A stretch of DNA of 64,000 nt from Fictibacillus solisalsi (GCF_900103485.1 NZ_FNHW01000001.1:2501057-2565056), one strand, 5' to 3'; positions 1 to 12,721 are shown, counted from the first letter of the stretch. Numbers and translations are program-made. Notes: generated from the letters alone by a model not told the origin.

Positions 1-736
1 GATAACTGGAATACGTTACCATAATGGCAAAAGCAATGGATAAAGAGAAGAAAATCTGGCCATACGCGGCTACCCATACTTTCCCGTCTGCAATCTTACT
101 CCAATCCGGCTTGAAGAATGCCTCCAGTCCCTGTACCGCTCCATCAAGGGTCAAGGCTCGGATGACAATGATTAAAAACATAATCACAAGTGATGGTATA
201 AAAATTTTATTTAGTCGCTCAATCCCTTTGGATACGCCTCTATAAAGTACAAAAAGAGTAACCATCCAGACGAAAAGAAGCGGAACCATGATTCCTGGAA
301 CCAAACCGCCAATTTCTCCCTGCTTTTCAGAAAGTTTTAAAACCTTTCCAAAGAAAAAGCCTTCTGTATCCGTTCCCCACTGGGTTCCGAACGAATAGAT
401 ACAGAACTTTACCGCCCAAGCGATAATGACCGCATAATAGGTCGAAATGACAAAGGCAATCAATACCTGCCACCAGCCTACCCATTCTGCTTTTTTACTG
501 ATTCTGAAAAAGGAAAGCGGTGCCGAGCCTCTAAACTTGTGCCCGATCGTAAATTCCAGAATCAAAATAGGAATCCCTGCTGTCAAGAGCGCAAATAAAT
601 AAGGAAAAAAGAAGGCTCCTCCACCATTATCATAGGCTACCGCGGGGAATCTCCAAATATTACCCAGTCCAACAGCCGACCCTACTGCTGCGAGAATAAA
701 GCCATATCTTGATCCCCATTGTTGTCTCTTTTCCAT
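1..736 (-). CDS. Sodium-dependent neurotransmitter-family (SNF/NSS) symporter, N-terminal part
   Basis: Only the N-terminal 245 residues are inside the window; the gene runs off the left edge. The protein begins MEKRQQWGSRYGF and continues with the family signature AVGLGNIWRFP (about residues 20-30), which lines the Na+/substrate site of LeuT-type transporters. Several hydrophobic helices follow. The ATG at 736 follows an AGGGGG-like ribosome site. Members import amino acids or related solutes with Na+ across the cytoplasmic membrane; the substrate cannot be told from this fragment. It is separated from dfrA by a terminator and is probably its own transcription unit. Confidence 0.9.
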   Translation of the reverse strand, partial: MEKRQQWGSRYGFILAAVGSAVGLGNIWRFPAVAYDNGGGAFFFPYLFALLTAGIPILILEFTIGHKFRGSAPLSFFRISKKAEWVGWWQVLIAFVISTYYAVIIAWAVKFCIYSFGTQWGTDTEGFFFGKVLKLSEKQGEIGGLVPGIMVPLLFVWMVTLFVLYRGVSKGIERLNKIFIPSLVIMFLIIVIRALTLDGAVQGLEAFFKPDWSKIADGKVWVAAYGQIFFSLSIAFAIMVTYSSY

Positions 737-863
737 TGAGTGCCCCCTAACTTGCAAGATATATGAAATAATTCAGATAATTTCGTCTCTAACTATACGC
801 AGGTCTAGGCAAAAAGTCAAAGGTTTTTTGAATATTTTGTCGAATACCGCCCTTTATTACCTA

Positions 864-901
864 TAAAAAAGTCCTCCTTCCTGTGAGCGGAAAGAAGACT
901 T
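864..901 (-). terminator. Rho-independent terminator after dfrA
   Basis: An imperfect stem AAGTCCTCCTTCC / GGAAAGAAGACTT (with G-U pairs) lies just past the dfrA stop and is followed on the minus strand by six T residues. Confidence 0.7.
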
Positions 902-908
902 CATGATT

Positions 909-1385
909 TTAATTTTTTTCTAACGTGAGAAATTCATGCGGATATTTATTTTTTTCATCAAGAATCCCCGTTGTTCGGTCAATAATGTTCCATTCCGATT
1001 CATCATATTCCGGGAAGTAGGTATCGCCATCAAAAGACTCATCAATACGAGTAACGTACATACGCTCCACATAAGGCATAAATAGACGGAAGACCTCTGA
1101 CCCTCCAATTACGCAAAGCTCCGTGTCCTGCCTGTCCAGTGCATCCTGGACCGTGTGCAAAACGGTGCACCCCTCCGCCTGAAAGGATTCATCTCTTGTT
1201 AAGATAATGTTCTCACGTCCAGGCAGAGGTTTCCCAATGGATTCATAGGTCTTTCGGCCCATAAGAATAGGCTTGCCCATGGTTACTTTTTTAAAATGTT
1301 TCAAATCTGCGGGCAGATGCCATGGCAAATCATTCTGCTTTCCAATCAACCGGTTCCTGTCCATTGCGAACACGTAGGAAATCAT
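909..1385 (-). CDS. dfrA: Dihydrofolate reductase
   Basis: 158 residues, the normal bacterial length. Reduces dihydrofolate to tetrahydrofolate with NADPH in the cytoplasm and is the trimethoprim target. Visible landmarks are the PW pair at 21-22, the catalytic acid D27 in [14 protein letters not shown] at 43-51 (NADPH-binding region) and IGGSE at 93-97. The start codon overlaps the thyA stop by four bases (ATGA), so the two are translationally coupled. ThyA makes dihydrofolate when it forms dTMP and DfrA recycles it, so the pairing is functional. Confidence 0.97.
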   Translation of the reverse strand: MISYVFAMDRNRLIGKQNDLPWHLPADLKHFKKVTMGKPILMGRKTYESIGKPLPGRENIILTRDESFQAEGCTVLHTVQDALDRQDTELCVIGGSEVFRLFMPYVERMYVTRIDESFDGDTYFPEYDESEWNIIDRTTGILDEKNKYPHEFLTLEKN

Positions 1386-2176
1386 ACCGAAACCTCGCCC
1401 TTGATTTTAGGATGATGTTCATAATTCACAAGCTCAAAATCATCAATCGTGAAATCAAAAATGGACTTCACGTCAGGGTTGAGCTTCATGACCGGCAGTG
1501 GCTTTGGATCTCTTGTCAACTGCAGCTTTACCTGATCCAGATGATTTGAATAAATATGAGCATCACCGACCGTATGGATAAATTCTCCCGGCTCGAGGTC
1601 GCACACCTGCGCAATCATCAGGGTTAACAAGGCATATGACGCAATATTAAACGGCACCCCAAGAAAAAGATCCGCCGACCGTTGATAAAGCTGGCAGGAT
1701 AATTTTCCATCTGCAACATAAAATTGAAAAAGGGTATGGCATGGCGGGAGTGCCATATTTGGAACATCAGCCGGGTTCCATGCAGAAACAAGCAGCCGTC
1801 TGGAGTCCGGGTTATGTTTGATGTCATGAATCAGATTGGAAATTTGGTCGATCGTTTCCCCATTCGGTGCCTGCCATGAACGCCATTGATGGCCGTACAC
1901 CGGGCCGAGATCGCCATTTTCATCAGCCCATTCATCCCAGATGGTTACGTTATGTTCACGCAAATAGGCAATGTTCGTATCTCCTTTTAAAAACCAAAGG
2001 AGTTCATGAATGATGGAACGCAACGCCAGCTTTTTGGTGGTCACTACCGGAAATCCATCCTGAAGGTTGTACCGCATCTGACGTCCAAACACAGAGACGG
2101 TTCCAGTACCTGTCCGATCTTCTTTTTTTGTTCCGTTTTCCAGTGTATCCTGCAGCAAATCCAGATATTGTCTCAT
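1382..2176 (-). CDS. thyA: Thymidylate synthase (ThyA type)
   Basis: 264 residues, matching the length of E. coli ThyA. Converts dUMP to dTMP using methylenetetrahydrofolate. The nucleophile is C146 in [10 protein letters not shown]; the dUMP phosphate-binding arginines lie in [12 protein letters not shown] (about 124-135) and in [14 protein letters not shown]. It is the first gene of a thyA-dfrA operon. The ribosome site GAGAGGTG is somewhat far from the ATG, but no better start fits the conserved N-terminus MRQYLDLLQ. Confidence 0.97.
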   Translation of the reverse strand: MRQYLDLLQDTLENGTKKEDRTGTGTVSVFGRQMRYNLQDGFPVVTTKKLALRSIIHELLWFLKGDTNIAYLREHNVTIWDEWADENGDLGPVYGHQWRSWQAPNGETIDQISNLIHDIKHNPDSRRLLVSAWNPADVPNMALPPCHTLFQFYVADGKLSCQLYQRSADLFLGVPFNIASYALLTLMIAQVCDLEPGEFIHTVGDAHIYSNHLDQVKLQLTRDPKPLPVMKLNPDVKSIFDFTIDDFELVNYEHHPKIKGEVSV

Positions 2177-2361
2177 TCCAGCCGTGCACCTCTCTTAATC
2201 ATTTCTACTTCCTCTATCCTACCCTAAATAATACGAGGATTAAAGTCGAAAAAAGTTTGTCTCATTTTCTTTACATTTTTGAAATTTTCGCGCATTTTGT
2301 CTCTATCATTGGTATACTGATAGTGGAGTTAACTTGGTATTGAAATACAGGGGGGATGACC

Positions 2362-2544
2362 TTGGATTTCAAAAGGCTTTTACAATGGATGTATTACTTG
2401 CAGGTTGCCTTTTTTGTTAGCGGCATTTATCTTTTGTTTGTATATATCCTTACCAGCAATACGAAACGGATTCAGGTCATGATAGGCGTACTTTGCTTTA
2501 ACCTCATATCGATAAAATTGATGAAAAACCGTTATAAAATTTAA
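2362..2544 (+). CDS. Small predicted membrane protein
   Basis: About 60 residues with two hydrophobic stretches (LQVAFFVSGIYLLFVYIL and MIGVLCFNLISIKL) separated by a short polar loop (TSNTKRIQ), so a two-helix membrane hairpin is likely. I prefer the TTG at 2362 because the run of six G at 2350-2355 then has 6 bases of spacing; the ATG at 2356 would sit directly on that site. A clean terminator follows the stop. It is the only plus-strand gene in the first 13 kb. No family recognised. Confidence 0.65.
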   Translation: MDFKRLLQWMYYLQVAFFVSGIYLLFVYILTSNTKRIQVMIGVLCFNLISIKLMKNRYKI

Positions 2545-2545
2545 A

Positions 2546-2580
2546 AAACTGTACTCGAAAATGGAGTACAGTTTTTCTTT
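2546..2580. terminator. Bidirectional terminator
   Basis: Perfect stem AAACTGTACTC / GAGTACAGTTT with a short loop, T-rich on both outer sides. It can end the small plus-strand gene and the convergent yunC. Confidence 0.85.
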
Positions 2581-2881
2581 ATACCATTTTTAAAAGTGCG
2601 TCCCTGCCGGACATGCCCACTTCTATGCCTATGGCATAAGCTTCGGTTGTAATGGATTCCAACGGTGCGTTTATGAGCTGTTCAATCGTGCGCACACCGA
2701 CAGCTCTGCCTGCAATAATTTTGCGGTCAGAGAGCTTTTCATTAAGGAGGCCAACATCCAAAGCCCCGCACATGATATAGCCTTTGTCATTGTAGACCGC
2801 TAGCAGATTTGTTTTGGGCAGCTGGACGGTTACCGCAGTAAATGGGTTTCCGTCAATGATAACCGGGTTCAATTCAATCAC
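2579..2881 (-). CDS. yunC: YunC-like DUF1805 protein
   Basis: 100 residues starting with GTG at 2881 after AAAGGGGTGG. The sequence (VIIDGNPFTAVTVQLPKTNLLAV, then YIMCGALDVGLLN and IAGRAVGVRTIEQL) matches the small DUF1805 family called YunC in B. subtilis. Its biochemical role is not established. It lies just downstream of yunD in the same orientation, as in B. subtilis. Confidence 0.85.
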   Translation of the reverse strand: MIELNPVIIDGNPFTAVTVQLPKTNLLAVYNDKGYIMCGALDVGLLNEKLSDRKIIAGRAVGVRTIEQLINAPLESITTEAYAIGIEVGMSGRDALLKMV

Positions 2882-2940
2882 GCTTCCACCCCTTTCCTCC
2901 TATACTTTATGTACAAGATGAGAAAGAGTGCGTCCACGTT

Positions 2941-4335
2941 TTACCCAATCATGGATGCAAGCTTCCATTCCAGCAAATCACGGAGCGTTTCTGGAAGCAT
3001 AAAGGTTTTATTCTCGTTCCGAGCAATCGCAGGATACAGCTTTCCAAACGTAAACATGTCAATCACGGCAACCCTGTAAACCTCTTCATCTACGATCGGT
3101 TCACCGTTCATTTCAATCCGTCTTACATGCAGCTGCCGGTCTTCAAGCAGCTCTTCCTCTGCTGTAATTCCGGAAAAGGCCATGCGCCCCATCACTTTGC
3201 CTCGAAAGCCAAATCCCTTCACTTCCCTGTGAATCATTTCCTGGCTCAGCCCAGCATTCACAATCTCCTTTATTTCATCTCCCGTCAGATCCACCAGACA
3301 AGGATTGATCGGATGCGGACAGATCCGGTGCAGGTCTCCTTTTGTTACCGGCCCTGCAGGAAGGCTTTCCAGGATGACGCCGGAATTAATCATGGAATAA
3401 GAGGTCTGGCACCATTCCTTCAACGCATCTGCCATCAACTGGGAAAATGGCGATGGCTCATACCATGAGATATTAAGAGGGTTCTTTAGCGTGCCCACTT
3501 CCTGCTTCAGTTCCGTTTCACCTTTTATCATCAGTTCGCTTAAAAGCTGTTGTCCCTCACGATCTTCCTCTTCATCGAAGGGATCAATCAGCACAGCAGA
3601 TTTAGATGTGATTTTCTTGGTAGACGGGTCATATTGAACATTAACTTCTCCCAGATACATTCCGAATTTACCGGTCTGGACAATCAGGGTTCCATTGATC
3701 TCTTTGCCTTTTGGAAGCACATGATGCGTATGGGCACCCAGGATCAGATCTATCCCTTCAATTTCTTCTGCCATTCTTTCATCAAAATTCAGTCCCAGAT
3801 GTGATAGCACAATGACAATATCACTGGTCTTCTTTAATTCGGCGACAATTTCTGGCAATAGAAGAAAAGGATCTTCCACCTGCCATCCGAGAGATTGATA
3901 GAACGCCTGAAAAGCGATTGTTACGCCAGTGACACCAACCTTCAGGCCATCTTTTGTCGTAAAAATCTCAGACGTTTTCGCCCACGGCGGACGCTCTCCT
4001 TTTTCGTTGAAAATATTGGCAGCAAGAACCGGAAAGTCCGCCTTCGTATAGAGTTCATCCAGTTCTTCCTTAGTCAGTGTAATCCCTTCATTATTGCCGA
4101 TGGTCGCTGCTGCGGTTCCTGCCTGGTTTAATAAAAGCGTGTTTCCCTGACCGAGCGTCCCCTCGGTAAGCGGATTCGCCCGGTCCATAAAATCACCGCA
4201 GTCAAAATAAAATACGGATTCTTCTTTATCTTGCGTTCTTTTTTGTGCCGTTTTTATATGGTGCACGATACGCGTCCAGCTTTCAAAATGGCTGTGAATA
4301 TCATTCGTGTGATAAATGGTTAATGTATTTAGCAT
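2941..4335 (-). CDS. yunD: Metallophosphoesterase / 5'-nucleotidase family protein YunD
   Basis: 464 residues with the two-domain 5'-nucleotidase layout. The N-terminal calcineurin-like metal site is complete: NDIHSHFE (11-18), GDFMDRAN (47-54), GNNEG (80-84), LSHLG (177-181) and GAHTHH (200-205). The C-terminal third resembles the substrate-recognition domain (INSGVILESLPAGPVT). No signal peptide is seen, so it is probably cytoplasmic, unlike secreted UshA-type enzymes. It has a good ribosome site (AGGGGGC) and sits between yunF and yunC, as in B. subtilis except that the intervening yunE is missing. Confidence 0.9.
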   Translation of the reverse strand: MLNTLTIYHTNDIHSHFESWTRIVHHIKTAQKRTQDKEESVFYFDCGDFMDRANPLTEGTLGQGNTLLLNQAGTAAATIGNNEGITLTKEELDELYTKADFPVLAANIFNEKGERPPWAKTSEIFTTKDGLKVGVTGVTIAFQAFYQSLGWQVEDPFLLLPEIVAELKKTSDIVIVLSHLGLNFDERMAEEIEGIDLILGAHTHHVLPKGKEINGTLIVQTGKFGMYLGEVNVQYDPSTKKITSKSAVLIDPFDEEEDREGQQLLSELMIKGETELKQEVGTLKNPLNISWYEPSPFSQLMADALKEWCQTSYSMINSGVILESLPAGPVTKGDLHRICPHPINPCLVDLTGDEIKEIVNAGLSQEMIHREVKGFGFRGKVMGRMAFSGITAEEELLEDRQLHVRRIEMNGEPIVDEEVYRVAVIDMFTFGKLYPAIARNENKTFMLPETLRDLLEWKLASMIG

Positions 4336-4418
4336 AATGCCCCCTGAACCTTAAGAACCTGCCAATGATCGGCAGGCCAAGCTGTATAGTTTCGAATATA
4401 ACGCAAGGCTTCTGTGCT

Positions 4419-5264
4419 TTAAAACAAATCCAGCTGCCTTGGCGAAAGCCCTTCATAATCCAGATGAAGCATATCAATAAACTGTCTGGCATTATCGGCT
4501 GCATCCCCGCCGGAATTATTGTTAAACAGCACTACAATCTCCTTGGACTCCTTGTCTAACGCTTCGATATGTTGTTTCCATTCCAGCAGCTCATTTTCAT
4601 TGTACCGGTACAGATACCGTACCTCTCTCCAGTTAGCTTGTCCATGATTGTTCCATCCATGTACATTTCTCCCATGCAGCCGGATAATTGTTACATCTGA
4701 AGACGTGGGTGTCAGAACGGTTGGGACAGAACCTTGCCCTGCCTGCGGTTCATCGCAGATGGTATGGATCCATTGTTCGTTTTTCATAAAATCCAGCGTT
4801 TTGTCCTTCATTTCATCCGTAAACCAGGATTGGTGCCGGAATTCCAGTGCTACCGGAATTCCTTCCATCATCTCCCGCGTAAACCTGAGCATCTGAACGC
4901 TTTCCTTGTTGCATTCAAACCAGGGTGGATACTGAAATAGGACAGCCTTCATCTTTCCTGCTTCGATCACAGGTTTGATGGACTCTTTAAAAAGGTCGAA
5001 CATTTCCTTTGTCGTTTCAAAAGGAATCTTTCCCCGGGCATGTCCGGTCATTCCCTGATAGGCCTTAATGACAAATGAAAAGCGGCCCGGTGTATCCTTA
5101 ATCCATTTTTGATAATTCTTCAGCGGCTGTATGGCATAAAACGATGCATCTACTTCCACAACGGGAAAATAACCGCTGTACAGCTTTAACTTATCGGTAG
5201 ATTTTGTCCCTTCCGGGTATAACGACTGGTGATCCCCCCAGCCGGTCACTCCAACTAATATCAT
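4419..5264 (-). CDS. yunF: DUF72 family protein YunF
   Basis: 281 residues from the ATG at 5264, chosen because AGAGGAG lies just upstream and because MILVGVTGWGDH is the typical family N-terminus; upstream in-frame codons overlap a terminator. DUF72 proteins are predicted TIM-barrel proteins of unknown function. Conserved features include YFPVVEVDASFYAIQ, VLFQYPPWF, EFRHQSW and the terminal NNNSGGDAADNARQF. Last position of the yunF-yunD-yunC set. Confidence 0.9.
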   Translation of the reverse strand: MILVGVTGWGDHQSLYPEGTKSTDKLKLYSGYFPVVEVDASFYAIQPLKNYQKWIKDTPGRFSFVIKAYQGMTGHARGKIPFETTKEMFDLFKESIKPVIEAGKMKAVLFQYPPWFECNKESVQMLRFTREMMEGIPVALEFRHQSWFTDEMKDKTLDFMKNEQWIHTICDEPQAGQGSVPTVLTPTSSDVTIIRLHGRNVHGWNNHGQANWREVRYLYRYNENELLEWKQHIEALDKESKEIVVLFNNNSGGDAADNARQFIDMLHLDYEGLSPRQLDLF

Positions 5265-5322
5265 TGGGATTCTCCTCTTTGGCCATAAGTTTACTATTCT
5301 ATTCCCCAAAAATTCATTATGT

Positions 5323-5352
5323 AAAAAAGCGAACCCCTTTTGGCGTCCGCTT
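5323..5352 (-). terminator. Probable terminator
   Basis: Stem AAGCGAAC / GTCCGCTT (one mismatch) followed on the minus strand by a run of T. It lies about 200 bases past the polysaccharide deacetylase stop and before yunF. Nothing else is visible in the 5265-5548 gap apart from a CCTGCAT/ATGCAGG hairpin near 5476-5498 without a T run. Confidence 0.55.
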
Positions 5353-5548
5353 GTATTCATATCTTCTCATAAAAAAAGAAAAAGAGGGAACATAACGTAC
5401 CCACTTCTCCAATAATTATCTCAAAATTTGAAATCGATATCAAGTATTTACTTCCCGTCTATGAAGCAAGAAGGAGCCTGCATTACTAATGGATGCAGGA
5501 ATGTTTCCCAGCCGTTTGTATAAAACGGTGCACCCCGTTTCATTTCAA

Positions 5549-6514
5549 CTATTCACTTGTCAGTGTTGGAACGGTAACAAATTTATAGCCTTTTGCACGC
5601 AATTGATCAATCATCTTCGGCAGGGCTTTAACCGTTTCAAATTTACCTTGTTCATGATATGAATGTTGGAGAACAATGACTCCGGGACTGGCATTTTTGT
5701 TCACAGCCGATAAAATTTCTTCTGCCGACTTTCCATCCCAGTCCTTTGTATCTACCGTCCACATGACCGACTGATAGTTTCGATTAAGCAGGTCTAACTG
5801 ATGATCGTCGATTTCACCATATGGTGGTCTGAACAGATTGGTTTTCTTACCCGTAATTTTTTCAATTTCAGTACTCGTAGATTCTACGGTTTTCTCCAGT
5901 TCCTGATCCGTCAGATGTGTAATATTTGGATGATCCCATGTATGGTTTCCAATGGCATGTCCTTCACTTGCAATCTGTTTTAACTGGTCGGGATATTTCT
6001 TTGCTCTTTCTCCCATAACAAAAAAGGTAGCTTTTACTCCTTTATCTTTTAAAATCTTTAAAATTTGTGGAGTATAATGGTTATCAGGTCCGTCATCAAA
6101 TGTAAGGGCGATTTGTTTCTGGTCGGTTTTCCCCATATAATAGCCAGTTTGCTTTTTCATTGGCACGTTGACGGTTTGACCCGGATAAATCATTTGATAG
6201 TTATCGATTTGTCGATTGGCCGCCTTCATTTTGGATGTGGTGACCCCATATTTAACCGAGAGCTTCCAGAGCGTATCTCCTTTTTTCACCTTATGGCTGG
6301 TGGGGTTGGGAATTTCCAAATACTGTCCTTTTGCAAGTTTAGTGGAAAATAACTTGTTCAGATTTGCTATTCGTTCCTCGGACGTATGATTCTTTTCTGA
6401 AATTTCTTTGAGGGTATCGCCTGTCTGTACGGTATAAGAGGCGGCCATGGCAGATGGGTTAACCATCAGTTGGCCTGCCAAGCAAATCCCCAGTATGGTG
6501 CTCAATCTCTTCAC
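5549..6514 (-). CDS. Secreted LysM polysaccharide deacetylase (CE4/NodB)
   Basis: 321 residues. A signal peptide (1-24, MKRLSTILGICLAGQLMVNPSAMA) is followed by two LysM wall-binding repeats (about 27-69 and 74-118) and a NodB domain. Catalytic and metal motifs are present: TFDDGP (138-143), H191-x3-H195, RPPYG (229-233), D259 and H284. Such enzymes remove N-acetyl groups from peptidoglycan or related glycans outside the cell. It is monocistronic, flanked by terminators. Which sugar is deacetylated cannot be read from the sequence. Confidence 0.93.
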   Translation of the reverse strand: MKRLSTILGICLAGQLMVNPSAMAASYTVQTGDTLKEISEKNHTSEERIANLNKLFSTKLAKGQYLEIPNPTSHKVKKGDTLWKLSVKYGVTTSKMKAANRQIDNYQMIYPGQTVNVPMKKQTGYYMGKTDQKQIALTFDDGPDNHYTPQILKILKDKGVKATFFVMGERAKKYPDQLKQIASEGHAIGNHTWDHPNITHLTDQELEKTVESTSTEIEKITGKKTNLFRPPYGEIDDHQLDLLNRNYQSVMWTVDTKDWDGKSAEEILSAVNKNASPGVIVLQHSYHEQGKFETVKALPKMIDQLRAKGYKFVTVPTLTSE

Positions 6515-6612
6515 TTGTTGTTCCTCCCGGTTGTTTTTTGCTTAAGGAGCTTTATCTCCCTTATGGATTAGTTTTCGGAAGGCTAAATTCTTTTTGACCG
6601 TTTATTTATTGA

Positions 6613-6646
6613 CACAAAAAACCAAACCTGGTTTCTGGTTTGGTTT
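6613..6646 (-). terminator. Terminator after the DinB-like gene
   Basis: Perfect 10-base stem AAACCAAACC / GGTTTGGTTT, followed on the minus strand by T residues. Confidence 0.8.
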
Positions 6647-6654
6647 CTTTGTTC

Positions 6655-7119
6655 TTATCGCACATAAAATTCTGGAGGCTCGATTCCGAGCAGGCGAAGA
6701 TATGTAAAACCCTGGCCACGATGATGAATCTCATTTTCCAGCCCGTATTGAAGTCGTGCAAAGTGGCTCATTTCCGGTCCAAAAAAAGGATCTTGCATCA
6801 CAACTTTCAATCTTTCCTCATTCATTTCCTCAAACAGCCTTCTCGTTTGATCACGAACTTCCTGGCTGATTTGAAGAAATTCTTCTTTTTTATTTGCCCC
6901 TTCAAACACATCCTTGTACTCCCATTTGTCCAATGCCACTCCATGTATATAGCCATTTTCGATATTCACAATTTCCTTTATCATTTCTGAGAAAGGACGC
7001 AGCTTTTTATCCGGCGTATACTCGAAGAATTTGTCATCCGGAAAAGACTCAATGGCTCTTAGAGTCAATCTTCTGTTGCCTTCCATAATCTCTAAAAAAT
7101 CGTTTTTGGTCAGGAACAT
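6655..7119 (-). CDS. DinB-family putative metal-dependent enzyme
   Basis: 154 residues, typical DinB/YfiT four-helix-bundle length. The family's three metal-binding histidines fit H99 region (MSHFARL), H134/H135 in EIHHRGQ, and one in the first half (IENGYIHGVAL). Related proteins include bacillithiol-dependent transferases, but no specific substrate can be assigned. GGAGAG precedes the ATG. It stands alone between two terminators. Confidence 0.85.
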   Translation of the reverse strand: MFLTKNDFLEIMEGNRRLTLRAIESFPDDKFFEYTPDKKLRPFSEMIKEIVNIENGYIHGVALDKWEYKDVFEGANKKEEFLQISQEVRDQTRRLFEEMNEERLKVVMQDPFFGPEMSHFARLQYGLENEIHHRGQGFTYLRLLGIEPPEFYVR

Positions 7120-7196
7120 TTCAATCTCTCCTTTTCGTTCATTTCAGTTTCCAACTACAAATTCCACCAAAAGCATGAAAAATCCTGTTTTTTTGC

Positions 7197-7228
7197 AATA
7201 AAAAAAGCCCTGGTATAATAACCAGGGC
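7197..7228 (-). terminator. Terminator of the suf operon
   Basis: Perfect stem GCCCTGGT / ACCAGGGC with a six-base loop and a T-rich tail on the minus strand, 12 bases past the sufB stop. Confidence 0.9.
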
Positions 7229-7240
7229 CAGCTTTAACAA

Positions 7241-8638
7241 TTATCCAATAGAACCTTCCATCTCGAACTTGATGAGACGGTTCATTTCAACCGCGTATTC
7301 CATTGGAAGTTCTTTTGTAAATGGCTCGATGAAGCCCATTACGATCATTTCTGTTGCTTCTTGTTCAGAAATACCGCGGCTCATGAGATAGAACAACTGA
7401 TCTTCTGAAACTTTAGAAACGGTAGCTTCGTGCTCCAGTGTGATGTTGTTATTTAAAATTTCGTTGTACGGAATCGTATCTGATGTGGATTGGTTATCCA
7501 TAATCAGCGTATCACACTTGATGTTGGATTTGGATCCTTCAGAACGCCGTCCGAAGTGTGAAATTCCCCGATAGGTTACTTTACCGCCATGTTTTGAAAT
7601 GGACTTCGAAACAATGGTGGAAGAGCAGTCAGGTGCCAGGTGGAGAACTTTTGCCCCCGCATCCTGATGCTGTCCTTTACCGGCAATCGCGATAGAAAGG
7701 ATGGTGCCTTTTGCTCCGCGGCCTTTCATGACAACCGCAGGATATTTCATGGTTAAGCGTGAGCCGATGTTTCCGTCGACCCATTCCATTGTTGCATTTT
7801 CTTCGGCAACCGCACGCTTTGTAACCAGGTTGTAGATGTTGTTTGCCCAGTTCTGAATCGTTGTGTAACGCGCATAGGCATTCTTCTTTACAATGATTTC
7901 AACAACCGCACTGTGAAGTGAATTGGTTGAATAAACTGGTGCTGTACATCCTTCTACGTAGTGTACAGAGCTGTCCTCATCGGCAATGATCAATGTACGC
8001 TCAAATTGACCCATGTTTTCCGAGTTGATTCGGAAATAGGCTTGAAGCGGAGTGTCACATTTTACGCCTTTTGGCACATAGATGAAGGATCCGCCGGACC
8101 ATACAGCTGAGTTCAATGCTGCGAACTTGTTGTCGGATGGAGGGATAACAGTACCGAAATACTGCTTGAAGATCTCTTCATGCTCACGAAGCGCTGTATC
8201 TGTATCGGTAAACAGGATCCCCAGTTCAGTAAGATCTTCTTTCATGTTGTGGTATACCACTTCTGATTCGTACTGTGCAGAAACACCCGCAAGGTATTTT
8301 TGCTCAGCTTCAGGAATTCCAAGCTTGTCGAATGTCGCTTTAATTTCTGGCGGCACTTCGTCCCATGACTTTTCAGATTTCTCAGACGGCTTTACATAGT
8401 ACGTAATGTCATCAAAGTTCAAGTCTTTTAAGTTTCCACCCCATTGAGGCATAGGCATTTTATAGAATTGCTCTAACGATTTCAAACGGAAATCGAGCAT
8501 CCATTCTGGTTCGTTTTTCATTTTGGAGATTTCTTCTACAACTTCTTTTGTCAATCCGCGTTTTGAGCGGAAGATCGAAACGTCTTTATCGCGAAATCCA
8601 TACTTGTATTCGCCGATTTCAGGCATTTTTTTAGCCAT
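7241..8638 (-). CDS. sufB: Fe-S cluster assembly scaffold SufB
   Basis: 465 residues. Forms the SufBC2D complex on which Fe-S clusters are built. The sequence is highly conserved ([16 protein letters not shown] at the N-terminus, [22 protein letters not shown] near 375-396, [24 protein letters not shown] near 430). It is the last gene of sufCDSUB and has the strong site AAGGAGGGATG. The roughly 120-base gap from sufU is the largest in the operon. Confidence 0.97.
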   Translation of the reverse strand: MAKKMPEIGEYKYGFRDKDVSIFRSKRGLTKEVVEEISKMKNEPEWMLDFRLKSLEQFYKMPMPQWGGNLKDLNFDDITYYVKPSEKSEKSWDEVPPEIKATFDKLGIPEAEQKYLAGVSAQYESEVVYHNMKEDLTELGILFTDTDTALREHEEIFKQYFGTVIPPSDNKFAALNSAVWSGGSFIYVPKGVKCDTPLQAYFRINSENMGQFERTLIIADEDSSVHYVEGCTAPVYSTNSLHSAVVEIIVKKNAYARYTTIQNWANNIYNLVTKRAVAEENATMEWVDGNIGSRLTMKYPAVVMKGRGAKGTILSIAIAGKGQHQDAGAKVLHLAPDCSSTIVSKSISKHGGKVTYRGISHFGRRSEGSKSNIKCDTLIMDNQSTSDTIPYNEILNNNITLEHEATVSKVSEDQLFYLMSRGISEQEATEMIVMGFIEPFTKELPMEYAVEMNRLIKFEMEGSIG

Positions 8639-8759
8639 CGTTTCATCCCTCCTTAAAGGATACAGTTCTCTTGCAATGGCACTTATTATTATTGTAGCAC
8701 ATCATGCATTTATCACAAGGAAACAGGCAGGGGACCGTGCTCCTGTCCTGTTCGTTTTA

Positions 8760-11708
<2,949 letters not shown>

Positions 11709-11729
11709 GTACAAATCCTCCTAACTTGC

Positions 11730-12515
11730 TTACGCCTCTTGGCCAACAGTTTCGTCTTCGATTCCAAGTTCTTCTTTGATCCAGTCATAGCCTTCTGCTT
11801 CAAGGCGCTGTGCAAGCTCAGGTCCTCCTGATTTAACAATGCGGCCTTGCATCATTACGTGGACTTTATCCGGGGTAATGTAGTTAAGCAAACGCTGGTA
11901 GTGAGTGATGATCAAGCAGCCAAATTCAGGGTTTCTCATTTCATTTACACCCTTGGCAACAACTTTAAGTGCATCAATGTCTAGACCGGAGTCAATTTCA
12001 TCAAGAATCGCAATTTTTGGTTCAATCATCATTAATTGAAGAATTTCGTTACGTTTCTTTTCACCACCGGAGAAGCCTTCATTCAGGTAACGGTGTGCAA
12101 ACGAGCTGTCCATTTCAAGAAGTTCCATTTTCTTGTCAAGCTCACGGATAAATTTCATAAGAGAAATTTCTTGGCCTTCCTCACGGCGGGCGTTAATCGC
12201 AGAACGCAAAAAGTCTGCATTCGTAATACCGCTTACTTCGCTTGGGTATTGCATTGCAAGAAAAAGTCCTGCTTTTGCACGTTCATCAACTTCCATCTCA
12301 AAAAGATCTTCTCCGTTAAATGTAACGTTACCCTCTGTCACTTCATATTTTGGGTGCCCCATTAACGCTGAAGATAAAGTGGATTTACCTGTTCCGTTCG
12401 GTCCCATGATTGCATGGATTTCCCCGCCATTTATTTCAAGGTTTAACCCTTTGATAATTTCCTTGTCTTCGATAGAAACACGCAGGTTTTCAATCTTTAA
12501 GTTTGGTGTAGACAT
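11730..12515 (-). CDS. sufC: Fe-S assembly ATPase SufC
   Basis: 261 residues, the same length as B. subtilis SufC. ABC-type ATPase: Walker A GPNGTGKS (38-45), signature FSGGEKKR, Walker B AILDEIDSGLD. It dimerises with SufBD and drives scaffold opening. The ATG at 12515 is preferred over the one at 12521 because GGAGG then has nine bases of spacing. First gene of the operon; the C-terminal GIEDETVGQEA is almost invariant in the genus. Confidence 0.97.
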   Translation of the reverse strand: MSTPNLKIENLRVSIEDKEIIKGLNLEINGGEIHAIMGPNGTGKSTLSSALMGHPKYEVTEGNVTFNGEDLFEMEVDERAKAGLFLAMQYPSEVSGITNADFLRSAINARREEGQEISLMKFIRELDKKMELLEMDSSFAHRYLNEGFSGGEKKRNEILQLMMIEPKIAILDEIDSGLDIDALKVVAKGVNEMRNPEFGCLIITHYQRLLNYITPDKVHVMMQGRIVKSGGPELAQRLEAEGYDWIKEELGIEDETVGQEA

Positions 12516-12615
12516 ATGCATTTACCTCCATCTTATATTTCAATGAAATATATTGTTAATGTGAACAAGAATGAAAGCTTCTCTCATTCCATTCTCAATT
12601 TATTCTCATTCTAAT

Positions 12616-12642
12616 ATTATAACAAATTTATTCTATCTTCAA
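12616..12642 (-). promoter_or_regulatory. Probable SigA promoter of sufCDSUB
   Basis: On the minus strand a perfect -10 TATAAT (12616-12621) is preceded by GTTGAA or TTGAAG (spacing 16 or 15). It lies about 100 bases upstream of sufC. Between it and the gene are near-repeats of TGAGAAT and an inverted repeat GAATGA/TCATTC, possibly an operator, but no known box is matched well. Confidence 0.5.
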
Positions 12643-12677
12643 CCTTAGGAGCTTTCCGGAAAAAGATAAATCAAACA

Positions 12678-12708
12678 GAAAAATCAGCATTCAACGGTGA
12701 ATGCTGAT
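12678..12708 (-). terminator. Terminator after a small minus-strand gene
   Basis: Perfect 11-base stem ATCAGCATTCA / TGAATGCTGAT with a four-base loop; on the minus strand it is followed by TTTT. It sits 14 bases past the stop of the small reading frame at 12722. Confidence 0.8.
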
Positions 12709-12721
12709 CCCACTTCATATA

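Noticed and set aside
12555-12615. Fur- or PerR-like box upstream of sufC
   Set aside because: Only partial half-site similarity (TGAGAAT); no well-matched second half. Recorded only as near-repeats.
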